A program made the position numbers and the translations under genes. A stretch of 64,000 bases of DNA from the NCBI RefSeq assembly GCF_902686445.1, contig NC_062232.1:87902932-87966931 (forward strand). Reading direction: 5' to 3'. The stretch is from Sciurus carolinensis. Taxonomy: Eukaryota; Chordata; Mammalia; Rodentia; Sciuridae. Under the pieces are notes generated by a model that saw only the letters and a program-made list of their open reading frames with translations, did not search any database and was not told the origin of the DNA. This document shows positions 22,001-32,622 of the stretch, one piece after another. Each line of letters begins with the position of its first letter. Within the stretch, counting starts at the first letter, position 1.

Positions 22001-22593
22001 TGCCTTAAATCCTGGATGATTGGTTGAAGTCCTATAAGGCTCCTTTGGGGAAGGGGATATTGGGCCTGGGCTGGGTAGGATGTTGGGTCCTTTAGATGAA
22101 TGAGTACAGGTGAGCATTTAGCTACAGAGGATGTATGAGTGTCCCAGACCTTGGGGTCAACCAGGGAGGGAGGAAGGGGATATGAGGACTCTGTTTGAGT
22201 TGTATATTCCTGTAGAGTCATAAGGAGAGGAATAGCAGAGGAGTCTTGGCTAAGGCGCATGGTGGGTGAGAAGGAAATAGAGGCACCCAATTTGGTTAGG
22301 ATGTCCCTTCCCAGAAGGGGAATGGGACTTGAAGGAATTATTAAAAAGGAATGAGTAAAACCAATTTGTCCTATATGGCAGCTTATTGGAGGGGTTTGTA
22401 GGGGATTATATGGTTTTCCCTCTACCCCAACAATAGAGGATTTGGCAGGGGAAGTGGGTCCCCAAAACTCCCGCAGCACTGAGAATGTGGCTCCAGTGTC
22501 TATAAGGAAAGGGATCTGCCTGCCTGCCACCGTAAGGGTCACCCGGGGCTCCTGAGTCGTGATGGTCGTCAGGTGCAGAAGTCCCAGGCCCCT
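19060..22593 (-). pseudogene. Class-I ERV pro-pol (protease, RT, RNase H, integrase), broken by stops
   Basis: One frame carries all domains in order. Protease: active-site 'LIDTGATFSVL' about 22.48-22.50 kb. Reverse transcriptase: 'RLVQDL', 'YFSVLDLKDAFF', 'LPQGF', then YVDD at 21583-21594. RNase H: 'WFTDGSS', 'QVELIGLT' and 'VYTDSKYAF' about 20.5-20.7 kb. Integrase: H-H-C-C zinc module ('LHRLFHP', 'CEVCLR'), then the D-D-E core ('LDFTHMP', 'FQSDNEPEF', 'KVERANRTL') and a GPY/F-type 'WQGPHTVIL' tail. Three nonsense codons interrupt the RT: TGA 21673-21675, TAG 21595-21597 just before YVDD, and TAA 21397-21399. The remaining frame, 775 codons to 19060, is continuous. No frameshift is needed between protease and integrase. 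'QSDNEPEF' departs from the usual QSDNGP. Confidence 0.9.
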
Positions 22594-24062
22594 TCATTCA
22601 TCCATTGCCAATCCCAGCAAGTCACCAGAGGGAGGGGCCAAGGATGACCTGGTACTTCTCTGAGCACCAGGGCAATCCATTGCCCAATGTCCCAGTTGGT
22701 GGCATTTTGGACAAGGACTTGGGTGCTGCCAGGGGTTGGGGCAGGCTCGTGCCCTGTGACCCTCTTGCCCACACTTGAGGCATGGGCTTGGAGGTCTTCT
22801 GGGAGCTTGGGCGCCCCTAGCGGTGGACAGTTGGGCAGGTCTAGCTGGCTGAAAGACTTTGGCCAGCATTTGGTATTTTAATTTTTGTTTTTTTCCTTCC
22901 CTTCCGTTATAAACCTTTAATGCCACTGCTAGAACCTCCGGCTGTGGGGTAAGGGGCCCCCTATCCAACTGCCTCAATTTCATCTTTATGTCAGGGTAAC
23001 TTTGGGAAAAGTAATAAGTCATAAGTAGCTGCCGTCCCTCTGGGGTTTCGGGATCCTGGTTGGTGTACTTAAGCATGGCCTCTGTAAGGCGGCTTAGAAA
23101 TGCTGATGGGTTTTCATCTTTGTCCTGTATTACTTCCTGAAGTTTATCATAGTTAATGGGTTTAATAGTAGCTTTTCGTAGATCTGCAAGGATGCAAGTT
23201 TGAAACCTATCTCGCTGTAGACACCCAGCCTCAGTAATAAAGTCCCATAGGGGCTCTCTATTTGGTACCACTTCAGCCCCAATGGGATGGGTTGGGGTAG
23301 AATGATGAATGTCATCTGCATAATTGCGCGCCTGTTCCCAGACTCTCCTGTGTTCCTCAGGGGTTAGGGTGTTGGACATGATTATGTAAATGTCATGCCA
23401 GGTAAGGTTATAAGACTGGGTAAGGTACTGAAGTTCCTTAATGAAGGTTGCAGGGTTGGAGGTGAAGGAACCTAGCCGCTTCTCTATTTGAGACAGATAA
23501 GACAGTGAAAAGGGGACATGAACTTTGATTACTCCCTCTGCACCAGCCACCTACCGTAAAGGGGCTAAGATATGTGCACGGGACCGCGTGGTGGGGGGAC
23601 TTGGTGGGCTGAATGGAGGAGTGGAAGGAAAAACAGAATGAGGCAAAGAATAAGAATGGATAAGGGCTTCTGCAGTAGGAGACTCGTAAGGAGACGACTC
23701 ATCGGCTGGGTCGAACTAAGAAGGGAAAGAAGGGTTAAAAGGTGGGGGAGAAGCCAAGAGAACAGGTTCAGGTTTTTGGAGAGAGCAGAGATTAGGTTTA
23801 GCCTGAAAGAAAGAAAAAACACGAAGGGGAAAAGTTCCTTTCCATTCACCAGGTTGCCCACATATGTAATTATAACTAGTACAATTAGGCATACAATTAT
23901 ACCTAGTAAAAAACTAGAATTTAGGGTGTCATAAATAGACCATTCTGACTTACTATCTAAAGGACAATTTAGCTCTGATTCAGGGAATAGGTGAAGGGGT
24001 TTGAGATGATTTAATAAGCATCTCAGGGGCGAGTTTGCTGGGTTGGATGTTTTGAATTCCAT
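22594..24062 (-). pseudogene. Class-I ERV gag, frame-shifted
   Basis: Gag forms the virion core. The N-terminal frame (from 24062) opens with a matrix-like 'SPLRCLLNHLKPL' phrase similar to ERV-H/ERV-F type gags, then slips out of frame about 23.88 kb; the 165-codon frame that continues there to 23565 is hydrophobic nonsense and not a membrane protein. The capsid/nucleocapsid part is open from 23550 to 22594 (318 codons) with a capsid-like 'LSYLSQIEKRLGSFT' beginning and two CCHC zinc knuckles ('CLKCGQEGHRARAC' and 'CPKCHQLGHWAMDC') near 22.68-22.80 kb. It ends in TGA at 22594-22596 with pol in the same frame. A stop also sits just before the apparent GTG start at 23550. Confidence 0.85.
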
Positions 24063-24710
24063 GGTAATCTGAGACCCACCTGGCTAGTGGATTTGGCGTC
24101 CCAAGAACCACACTGCCAGGCAACGAGAGGTTAGAACAATGATTTGGTCGTCACCTGAAATCAATGTTTAACCGGGCAAAAAAGCCGAGAGAGAGTTTGA
24201 AGACCTGACCAGGATTTCGAGCGAGAGCTGCGGGGGTGTGGGGGGAGCCGCAGGGCAGCGAGAGGGACAAGCAGCGGCAGAAGAGAGCGAGCTTCAAACC
24301 CTGAGAAAGAATCTCAGCACCATAAAATTTAGACATCCACCCAACAACTAAGACCAATTATGAGGACCAAGGAGATACCCCCACACCTCGGCAGTTGAGT
24401 GGCGGGAGCCGCGAGGGGTGAAGCCGCAGGGCGGCGAGAGGGAAGTGCGGGCGAGCGGTGGAAGTCCGTGAGCCGGCGGAGGGAACTGTGGGGGCAGCCG
24501 CTTCTTAAATAAGGAGGGGACTGCAGCGGGAGCTGTGGGTAGCCAAGATGTGTTTAAGTGGTCAGGGCCTGCCTAAGGGGAACTCACCAATTTTGGAGTC
24601 CGGTGTTGTATGCAGAAAACTGGCCACCCAGGTAAATGGAAGGTAAGCCTGAATCTGCGGGCGCAGGAGCAATCGGATGGGATTCCGCTCGCTCAGTCAG
24701 CGGAAAAAAC
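24063..24710 (-). other. Class-I ERV leader (primer site to gag)
   Basis: GC-rich untranslated leader of about 650 bp with blocks such as 'gcagggcggcgagaggg' that recur twice. It would contain the packaging signal and splice donor; I cannot place either with confidence. The 68-codon minus-strand frame at 24151-24357 has no recognisable domain. Confidence 0.6.
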
Positions 24711-24733
24711 CCATCCCGGGTCTTTCAGCACCA
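24711..24733 (-). promoter_or_regulatory. Primer binding site, tRNA-Phe-like
   Basis: On the minus strand TGGTGCTGAAAGACCCGGGA follows the 5' LTR by two bases. It resembles the complement of the tRNA-Phe 3' end (TGGTGCCGAAACCCGGGAT) with one substitution and a 2-base insertion. Other tRNAs (Pro, Glu, Ile, Arg) fit worse. Confidence 0.6.
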
Positions 24734-24735
24734 GA

Positions 24736-25173
24736 TGTTAGGCCAGATGTTAGGGGCAGTTTTGGTTCATCGATAACTCCCAGAAAAACGCTCCGCAGAT
24801 ACAGGTCCCACACGAGGAACTTTTTATTTTATGCGGACGAATCGTGCCCGCTCGGGGGAAAGGGGAAAGGAAAAGAAGAAAATGGCGCAGGGTTTCTTCT
24901 CAGATATTGGAATTTCGCAGGCTGGGAGGAACCAATCGCGGAGGAGAATTATTACAGACTGACTGATGGACCAATGACATATTAGAACGTAATGTGGGAG
25001 GCAGGAAGGTTACGGCAACGTAAGCTGGAAATTCCTGTAACGGGAGAGGCAGGCGTAACGGCAGATTGACAGGTGGTTTGGGAGGCTGGGTTCCTGTAAC
25101 GGGAGAGGCAGGTGTAACGCAGATTGACAGGTGGTTCCTGTAGCAGGAGAGAAAGGTGGCTTTATACCTAACA
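24736..25173 (-). repeat. 5' LTR of the class-I ERV (minus strand)
   Basis: Partner of the LTR at 18291-18740. Its outer end '...tttatacctaaca' is followed by the target duplication CCAGA (25174-25178). One copy of the 12-bp TGTTAGGCCAGA unit precedes the core at the inner edge, next to the primer site. U3 (25.02-25.15 kb) contains three imperfect direct repeats beginning 'cctgtaacgggagagg(c)' about 60 and 45 bp apart. Confidence 0.9.
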
Positions 25174-26164
25174 CCAGAGACATGGAACTGGGAGTCAGTG
25201 TATTCCCATACAGGACAACCATCTTTATCTGATACCCAACAAGGGCCTGAAGGGATAGCATCACATTAAATAATTTCTAGGAGCAAGGCATGGGTTAAAA
25301 AGTCACCCCGTCCTCAATTGAAAGATATTCTGTAGTACACTCTTCAACACACACAAGTATATAATCCAAAATAACTTCTTACACTCAATTTGAATCACCT
25401 TACTGTTTAAACAAAATCACATCAGCAGTGTCATTGAGTAGATGTAACTTCGAAAGCATAGGCCACTGGTACATCAGTAGAATCACATAGGTTTGTATCA
25501 GTCATATACAAATAAGGTTACACTGGTCAGAGTGTACATATATGAAAGGATCTAAGTTTATTATCCATGGTCCTAGGAATTTTCTGTTTCTGTAGCATTT
25601 GTATAGGGGTGACAGACCTCATATGCGCTAGTCATCTTCTGCTGCCATTTGACACAAAGCTGTGAAGCTGAAGCTGGAGGTATGTACAGCATTGACTGCT
25701 TACCCCATTCCTGTGCCTTCCAAGGTCTCAGGAGCTCCACCCCTGTTACTGATGTTGTTGCTCTCCCTCCATGGCCATACAGTCTGTTTATCCTAATCCA
25801 GTACATTATCAATTCATCCATCCATTTCGGCACTCAGCCATTTTCACATGTTTCAAAGGTTACATGGACTGTGGCACAATGGTAAGACTTTCAGTTATGC
25901 ATGATATCTTCTATTTTTGTCTGAGTAGGATACCACAGGGGAAATCTAGGCTTAACAAATGCCACCAACAGATCATTTTCTTTGTGACCCATGATGCAGC
26001 ATGCCTAATAATTGAAGCCAGGTGATATTAGAAGCAATAGGTTGGAGTCACCCTCACTTCGTTGTAGAACTAAGATTAATAGGAAAAAAAGAGGACTGGT
26101 TGGAAATTTTTGATTTGGAATCACTGGCACAGAAGGCTGATCTCCTTCTTCTGTTCTCTCTTTC

Positions 26165-26690
26165 TGCTATGGTTTCGATAGGAAGTGCCCCACAAAGATT
26201 CACATGTTGAAGGTTTGGTAACCAATGTAGAAATGTTTAGAGGTGGGACTTTTGTGAAGTGATTAGATCACATGGTCTTTAACCTTATCAGTGGATTTAT
26301 CCCTTGATGAATTAATAATTCAGTGGCATTATTGGAAGATAGAGGAAACTGTAGTTGATGGGACCTGATTAGAAGAAATAAGTCTCCTAGGTGCCTTGGA
26401 ATGGTATTTCTTGTCCCCAGCCTCCTCCTTTTTTCTCCTCCTCCTCCTCCTTCTCCTTCTTCTTCTGTCTCTTTCTTTCATTCACACACACTTTCTCTCT
26501 CCTTCTCTGCTACCATGAGGTACACAGCTATGTTCTTCCATACCCATTCACCATGATGTATGTTCTGGAAACAATGAAGCCATCTATTATGGACTGAAAC
26601 CTTTAAAACCATGAGCCAAAATAAATCTTTCCTCCTCTAAGTTGCTTTTATCAGGTATTTTGTCATAGTGATGAAAAGCTAACTAGTACA
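26165..26690 (+). repeat. MaLR-type solo LTR, direct orientation
   Basis: TG...CA block starting 'tgctatggtttcgatagg' with 'cacatgttgaaggtttgg', 'gtgattagatcacatgg' and ending 'ccaaaataaatctttcctcc...aagctaactagtaca'. It interrupts the ERVL fossil between the integrase and the 3' end, so it is younger than that element. A CT-rich microsatellite (26425-26475) has grown inside it. Confidence 0.7.
26425..26475 (+). repeat. CT-rich simple repeat
   Basis: (TCC)n/(TTC)n tract within the LTR; purine-pyrimidine strand asymmetry only. Confidence 0.8.
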
Positions 26691-28444
26691 CCTTCTATTC
26701 TGATATTCCCCAAGCAACCATTCAAAAGGAGATATTCCTTTGCAGAGACCCGATTCACATATTAACTCTAAAGTCTGACTATGATGTCTAGTCCACAATT
26801 CTGGCAACAAGGCTGAAAATCCACTCTACCTCTTGATAATGCCAACAGCCTGAGCATGAAAAGGAACATGAAATGCACATTGAATGATATTCCCATTGCT
26901 GTACTGTTAGATATCCTTCGCCATGAGCAGCATGCATTGGAAGATTGTCAGTGGCACAAACATAGCAAAACGCAGACTCAAGTGTTTGCATGGTGTGACC
27001 AGAATCTGCCACATGGAAATGAAACTTCATGGCTGGAATAGGTTTTCAATTCCTGTTAGACACCAGAAGAAACCACAAGATGGCAGCAGAGAACATAAGT
27101 AAGTCTTCATCAGGTGTGGTTAGGGCTCAAAGTCGTAAATAGGAAACATAAATGGAGTACTTTTGAGTCCATTGGCCTATGGTGGCAAGTTCACTTGCCT
27201 AGTCCAATAATAAATGCAGGAAACACTTCTAGAAAAGAGGTACATGCAAGCCCAGTTGATCACATTGTTTGATTTAAACTTTTCTGGGAATAGACACTTT
27301 CCACGGTCATTCACATGGATTACACAAATGTCCCATCTGGTTGCAATAATGGCTTTCCAGAGTTCGTGGCCTCATATAGGAGCATTTATATATGTTAGCC
27401 ATTAACCCAAGAATCAGTGAAAATACAACATGCCATTTCCTTGGGAGTGTTGTCTTAGGCATTCAAATCATCCCATTTTGTTTATTGGTCATCACTGTGG
27501 TGAAGTCCACCAGGATTGTTATTAGGCTTGACTGACTGCTTATGCCCAGTGACATCATTAGCTTTTATTTTGGCTGAGCCTTCAGTAACCCAAGGCCAAC
27601 CATCCTTGGGGTCTTTTTGGAATGTGGTCACCAGGTACCTAAAGGCTTCTCTCTGAGTGAGCAAGGGGAAATACAACACCTTCTAAAGCTATGCAATATT
27701 TTTGTATAAGAAGTACATAGTTGTGGAGCCAGATTTACCTCTTTCTTAATTCCATGTTTCCATTTAGTTAAAAAAAAAAAAACAGTGGGACTCTTCCAAT
27801 TTTGTTGTTAATAAGTGAGTAGAACAAACCTAAGATGGGAATGCCTGGGTGGAATGTTACCTGGCAGTCCTGAGTAAGACTCTCATTCTCCTCAGCTGCC
27901 CAACAGTATGCTGGTAGCTGTTTCCCAAATAGAGTATTATGGGTGACCCAGTTGGGGAGGTAATGAATTTAGAACACCTAAGAAGCACTTCTGGATGAAG
28001 TTGATCAGTCTGGTAAAGTCTCAAATCAGCCCAGTCATCAGAAGAAGCTATCTATAGTTCCAGGGAACTCCTGGAGTTTTTACAAACCCTTTGCCTTCCC
28101 TAGCTTGTCTTCTATAACTGCACCCTAAGTGGCACAAACAACTGATTATACACTGTTAATTTTTCTAGATTTTCTGCTCAACACATAAATAACATGCAAT
28201 GGACTGAATGGACTACATATTGTCTCTAATATCCAAATAGTTAAATGAAGTGTTGGGCTTCTCTTTAGATAGTAGTGAGCCATAAAGTGAGTAACTTTCT
28301 CTTTACTATCTTCAAAATTGATCTTTGAATCTCAAACAACATAGCTCTCAAGAATTTCACTTGGGTGGCTTGTCTCTATATCTTATCAGGATTAATAAGC
28401 CACCTCTTGGTTTTCATGTAGTCAAACAGCCACTGCAACCTTTT

Positions 28445-28592
28445 CTTTTTTTTTAATGTTTTTGTGTATATTTTTTAGTTGTAGGTGGACATAATAACTT
28501 TATTTTTTATTTTTACATAGTGCTGAGGATTGAACCCAGGGCCTCACACATGCTAGGCAAGCATTCTACCACTGAGCCACAACCCCAGCCCT
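28445..28592 (-). mobile_element. ID-related sciurid SINE (long form), reverse orientation
   Basis: Reverse complement carries a tRNA-like head ('ggctggggttgtggctcagtgg'-type A box and 'gggttcaatcctcagcac' B box) followed by a tail segment with 'gtccacctacaactaaaa'. The long tail distinguishes it from the short ID copies at 31496 and 59050. A second long-form copy is at 49867. Confidence 0.75.
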
Positions 28593-29898
28593 ACCTATTA
28601 TTTATTAGGACCTACCAGCATGATATCATCAAAGTGTTGGAAGCAAGTCATCCAAGAAGAGGGAAAGACTTATTCCATATATCTGCATACCCACTGGTAG
28701 CAAACAATAGTAAAGTCAAAGTTTCCCAGATGGAGCATATTAATCATGCTTGTAAGTCTGGGACTGCAGGAGCTATAGGGACAATAGCTGAATTCACTTG
28801 GCAGTAATTCACCATACGCGTCCACCTCCCATTATTCTTTTTCACTTCACACTCAGGGGTCTTTTATTAAGAAATAGAAGCTTTCAATACTTCTGTTGCC
28901 TTCAAGGTCCTTATCAAGGCCTTGACTTCTTTTATCCTACTGAAATTGTTTTTTCTATAGTATATTATGGGAGAAAACTGGAAGTCTAGCTGTTGGTTTT
29001 GATGTAATCTTCCCACTATCACTACCCTACACAATGGTTTTCACAATTGGGAGAATCATGCCTTGATGTTTTTTAATACTCAGTACATTTATATAAAACA
29101 GCAATAGAGATTATGCATCCACATTAAGTGTAATAGCAGCGGAGCATAACAGGAGGACAAATGGCTGCCCCCCAATGGTTACATTTAATTCCTTTCACTA
29201 TTTTACTACATTTTCAAATCCATCCAAATCAACAGTGGCCCTTGCCCCGCAAGAGAACCTGATATGACACTATTTTTAGCACTGGCATACAAATGAACCA
29301 CAATAGATTTCATCACTTTACCCTCTGCCTCATTGTACCCTTACAGAGGCATGGCCTCTGGTCCCCACTGGGTACAAAGAGACCTTGATATCACTCCCAA
29401 GTCTCCTTTCTTCAGATGAGGATACAGGGGCTTAATGTCAGGCTGTGGAAGTGCTGAAGGAATAACCTGTCCTATGATAGTAATTGGTTTTTTACTTCCT
29501 CTTATAAAGAGACACTGATCTCTGTGGAGGAATTTGTCTATACAAAGACACATTCTGTTTCCAATTGGATAGACAACTGCCTGTGACCCTTCTCTCTATC
29601 TGCATAACTTCTATCTGGACCAAGTTTTTCAGTGCTTAACACATTAATCTCTTTTTTGAGAAACCCTTATTTTAGAGCCAAATGCATATTGACTAGTGAT
29701 TAGGTCCCTTAATTAGGATTTTATTCTTATCCCCATCCTTTGTTTATCAGAAACCTTGCTTGGTTGAGGGTAGATCTACCTTTACCTTATGATTATCCTT
29801 AGTTTCATAGATCCTTGGTACTAACAACAAAGTCATTCACTTTCATGTTAGGGAGGCAGAGCTTAAACATTTATCACTCATTCTCTGGATAAGAAGGT

Positions 29899-30335
29899 TG
29901 TTATGGTTTGGATTTGAAATGTTATCCCAAAAGTTCATGTGTTGAAAACATGTACCCAATGTGGCAAGGTTCAGAGATGGGGCTTTTAAGCAATGATGAG
30001 GGCTGTAACCTCATTACTGGATTAATCTATTTGATGGATTAATAATTTAATTCATTTAATTTATTACTGGTATTACTATAGACAGGTGGGGTATGATTGG
30101 ATGATGTAGGTCACTGGGGGAATACCCTTAGGGACTATATTTTGTCCCTGGCTCCTTTATCTCTTTTTCTCTGCTCCCAGGCTGTCTTGTGCTGAGACCT
30201 TTCCTCTATCATGTCCTTGGAACTAGCTGACCATGGACTGAATCTTCTGAAACCATGAACCAAAATAAAACCTTCCCCTTATAATTTGTTCTTGTCAGGT
30301 ATTTTGGTCACAGCAATGCAAAGCTGACTAATACA
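29899..30335 (+). repeat. MaLR-type solo LTR, direct orientation
   Basis: Starts 'tgttatggtttggatttgaaatg', ends 'aagctgactaataca', with 'accatgaaccaaaataaaacc' as polyadenylation end. Inserted into the gag side of the ERVL fossil. Confidence 0.75.
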
Positions 30336-31479
30336 AGACTCATTATCAGGGTTGTCATTCTGTCCACAATACAGTTAGTCTGGAACAACTACAACTACTA
30401 TGTTTCAAACAACTTCCTCCTTGGTGTTCACTCCAAGTTGGTCATAATGCCATCACTGAAATAAAAAGTCAAAGTTGCAGGTCATGCTTAGGACTTAATT
30501 CTGTCCTGACTGAATAGTTTGCATGAATGATGTGTCATGTGTGAGAAGGCCTACTTGCTACCATTCACCCTCTAAAAGTAAAACACTTCTTGTTCCCAAC
30601 ACTTGCGCCAACTGAATTCTCACAGTTTCTTATTCTTTTGACAGTAGTGGTATCAAATTGAACTTCTTTGTCTCTTGGGTTCATCCTACTGTTCTGTTTG
30701 GGGTCATGTTCAGTTCTAGGTGATGGTTGTAGTTGTGGTTTTCAAAAGATGTTCCTTTCTTCCAGAAATGAGCAGTGCTCCCTTGTCCCCTACTCTAGTA
30801 GAAGGCACTGATTGGGCAATATTTGCAATCTGACCTCTCACGACTGTTTATTAACTCATGTTCAAAAAGCAAACCATTTGCCTCCCTCTTATTCTACTAT
30901 TTGTGCAAACACATTTCCTCCTAGCTAGGTAGTTTCCTCATATTCATGAATTAGCTCATGTGTCTCTTACCTGTTGTTCTTCACTAAGTCATTATCTATA
31001 TTAGCAACTTTCTGTGTCATTCCTTGCAGAAACCTGTCTACATACAGGAGAGCATGAAGTAACTATGCTATAAATGAAATGACTAAGTAAGCAAGCATTT
31101 AAGTTTGCCACACTCCACAGGTACTGAATGAATACAAGAAGATTCAGTGGATCAGAATAAAAACAGTTTATTACTTACAGCACAGCAAACAGCAGGGGTA
31201 TCAGCTTGGTAGCAACAGTTCACCTGGTCCTAAGTTCCACTGTGTTTCACTGCAGGAGCAGATGATGGCCACAAACACTGGATTTCACCACAACTCAGCA
31301 ACCTGAGCTACACGTTTCATGCTTTTATATAGCAAGCAGTTAACCATCCAGTCATACTCCCCAAGGAATGAGTGTTCTTACAGCAGTCCTGCTGTGGTAT
31401 CATGTCAATAATGTTCCTCTGTTCTCTCTAATTCCCATTTAGATATTTAAGATTCACTCTCACATATGTTCCCAGGATT
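30336..31479. other. Non-coding; possible ERVL gag/leader and LTR remnant
   Basis: No frame survives. Position suggests the gag end of the ERVL fossil. A minus-strand AATAAACTGTTTTTATT near 31155-31175 within a block to about 31480 could belong to its 5' LTR, but I see no TG...CA boundaries. Confidence 0.3.
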
Positions 31480-31495
31480 CTTGCCAGTATATTTA

Positions 31496-31591
31496 TTTAT
31501 TTATTTATTTATTTTTGTGGTGCTGGGGATTGAACCCAGGGCCTTGTGCATGCGAGGCAGGAACTCTACCAACTGAGCTATATCCTCAGCC
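31496..31591 (-). mobile_element. ID SINE (short form), reverse orientation, with exact target duplication
   Basis: Reverse ID element ('ggtgctggggattgaaccca' ... 'accaactgagctatatcctc') with a (TTTA)n tail on its left. The duplication 'cttgccagtatattta' is exact at 31480-31495 and 31592-31607. Confidence 0.9.
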
Positions 31592-31607
31592 CTTGCCAGT
31601 ATATTTA

Positions 31608-32242
31608 AACCAGGTTTTCTACTGCCTTTGATAATAAGCTCTTTCATCCCAAATTAGGGACTTCTCTTCCCTAGTCTGCCTATAGTGAAAACTGGCCTTG
31701 CCAATCGACATAGTGGCAATGAGAGCATGAGTATTGAATGTGTTGTCATGTAAGTCTCCTGTGTTGGAATTTATCTCCCGGGTCTTGCAACATGGGGAAG
31801 TTGCTTCCTCCAGCAAGTTGGAAGGGGAGGTATAAGAGGACTGCTTCTGCTGATAGGTAAGGTTAAGGGGAATCTGATACCTCAAGATTCTCAAGTCTTC
31901 ATGCAAATCACCATCCATGGCCCCATGAGTCTATTTTTCATGAGGTCCCTGACTTTTCCATAGGAAACCTCTTCAAGTCATGCATCTAGCACTATTTTGG
32001 AGCTCTACATCCTTTGCAATTAGCTCCTGGCCTTGTACACATATCCATTTTATACTGTGTAAGTATACAATTTCATTGTGTGTGTAAGTATATAGTTTTA
32101 ATATTCTCTGTAATGTTCCATTGCTTATTTTGAACTCTACTTGATAAATACCCCATGCCTTAATTCTTACAGTTATATAATAAATTTGAAGGTTAGTAAT
32201 CTATGTTCTGCTTTTTCATGATTATTTTTGTATTCATATTTC
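31608..32242. other. Non-coding, nothing recognised
   Basis: A 99-codon minus-strand frame (31619-31918) exists but shows no domain, signal or compositional support. I do not call it a gene. Confidence 0.4.
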
Positions 32243-32622
32243 TGTGGTTTGAAAGTTCCCTCCAAAACTCGTATCGAAATTGCCAATGTGAAAGTATTAA
32301 CAGGTAGAACTTTTAGAAGGTGATTAGATCATGAAGGCTCTGCCCTCATAAATGGATTATTGTCATTATCATGGAATGATTTAGTTATCTCAGGTATGGA
32401 TTCCTGATAAAATGGATGAGTTTGACCCAATTTTTCTTTGTTTCATATATGCTCACTTGTCCTTCCATCATGTTGTAATGCAGCAGGAAAGCTCTCATCA
32501 GTTGTAGCTCCTAGATCTTGAACTTCCTAGCCTTCAGAACCATGAGCCAAATAAACTTGTATTAATTATAAATGATGTCACCTGTGGTGTTCTGTTATAG
32601 CAGCAGAAAACAGACTAAGACA
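32243..32622 (+). repeat. MLT1/MaLR-type solo LTR, direct orientation
   Basis: Begins 'tgtggtttgaaagttccc', has 'gtgattagatcatgaagg', 'cagaaccatgagccaaataaac' and ends 'cagcagaaaacagactaagaca'. More diverged than the copies at 26165 and 29899. Confidence 0.65.

Larger units (their letters stand above)
18291..25173 (-). mobile_element. Complete env-less class-I endogenous retrovirus (gammaretrovirus-like)
   Basis: Minus-strand provirus of about 6.9 kb: 5' LTR (24736-25173), tRNA-Phe-like primer binding site, leader, gag, pro-pol, polypurine tract and 3' LTR (18291-18740), flanked by CCAGA target duplications. Gag ends in a single TGA at 22594-22596 and pol continues in the same frame, the stop-codon readthrough layout of gammaretroviruses. 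The integrase has the GPY/F-type C-terminal module found in gammaretroviral enzymes. Only about 320 bp separate the pol stop from the polypurine tract, so there is no env. Moderate LTR divergence suggests a middle-aged insertion. It would be non-autonomous: pol and gag both contain stops. Confidence 0.9.
25500..31000 (-). mobile_element. Fossil ERVL provirus interior (minus strand), heavily eroded
   Basis: Fragments of ERVL pol can be read on the minus strand in the right order. Reverse transcriptase about 28.6-28.85 kb ('WRWT...VNYCQVNSAIVPIAPAVPD' style text and '..FDDIMLVGP'); integrase about 26.82-26.95 kb ('VQQW', then 'FHVPFHAQAVGII' close to the ERVL 'HVPYHPQAAGLIERW'). Upstream minus-strand DNA (29.1-31.0 kb) is placed where protease and gag should be but I recognise little in it. 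No frame survives. Outer limits are approximate; MaLR LTRs at 26165 and 29899 and a SINE at 28445 were inserted later. Confidence 0.6.

Noticed and set aside
23565..23935. Hydrophobic 165-codon frame, apparent membrane protein, and the 120-codon opposite frame
   Set aside because: It is the out-of-frame continuation of ERV gag; the correct gag frame is shifted by one base and shows the expected matrix-to-capsid order.
31619..31918. 99-codon minus-strand frame
   Set aside because: No domain, no compositional support, near old ERVL DNA; length is within chance for this base composition.
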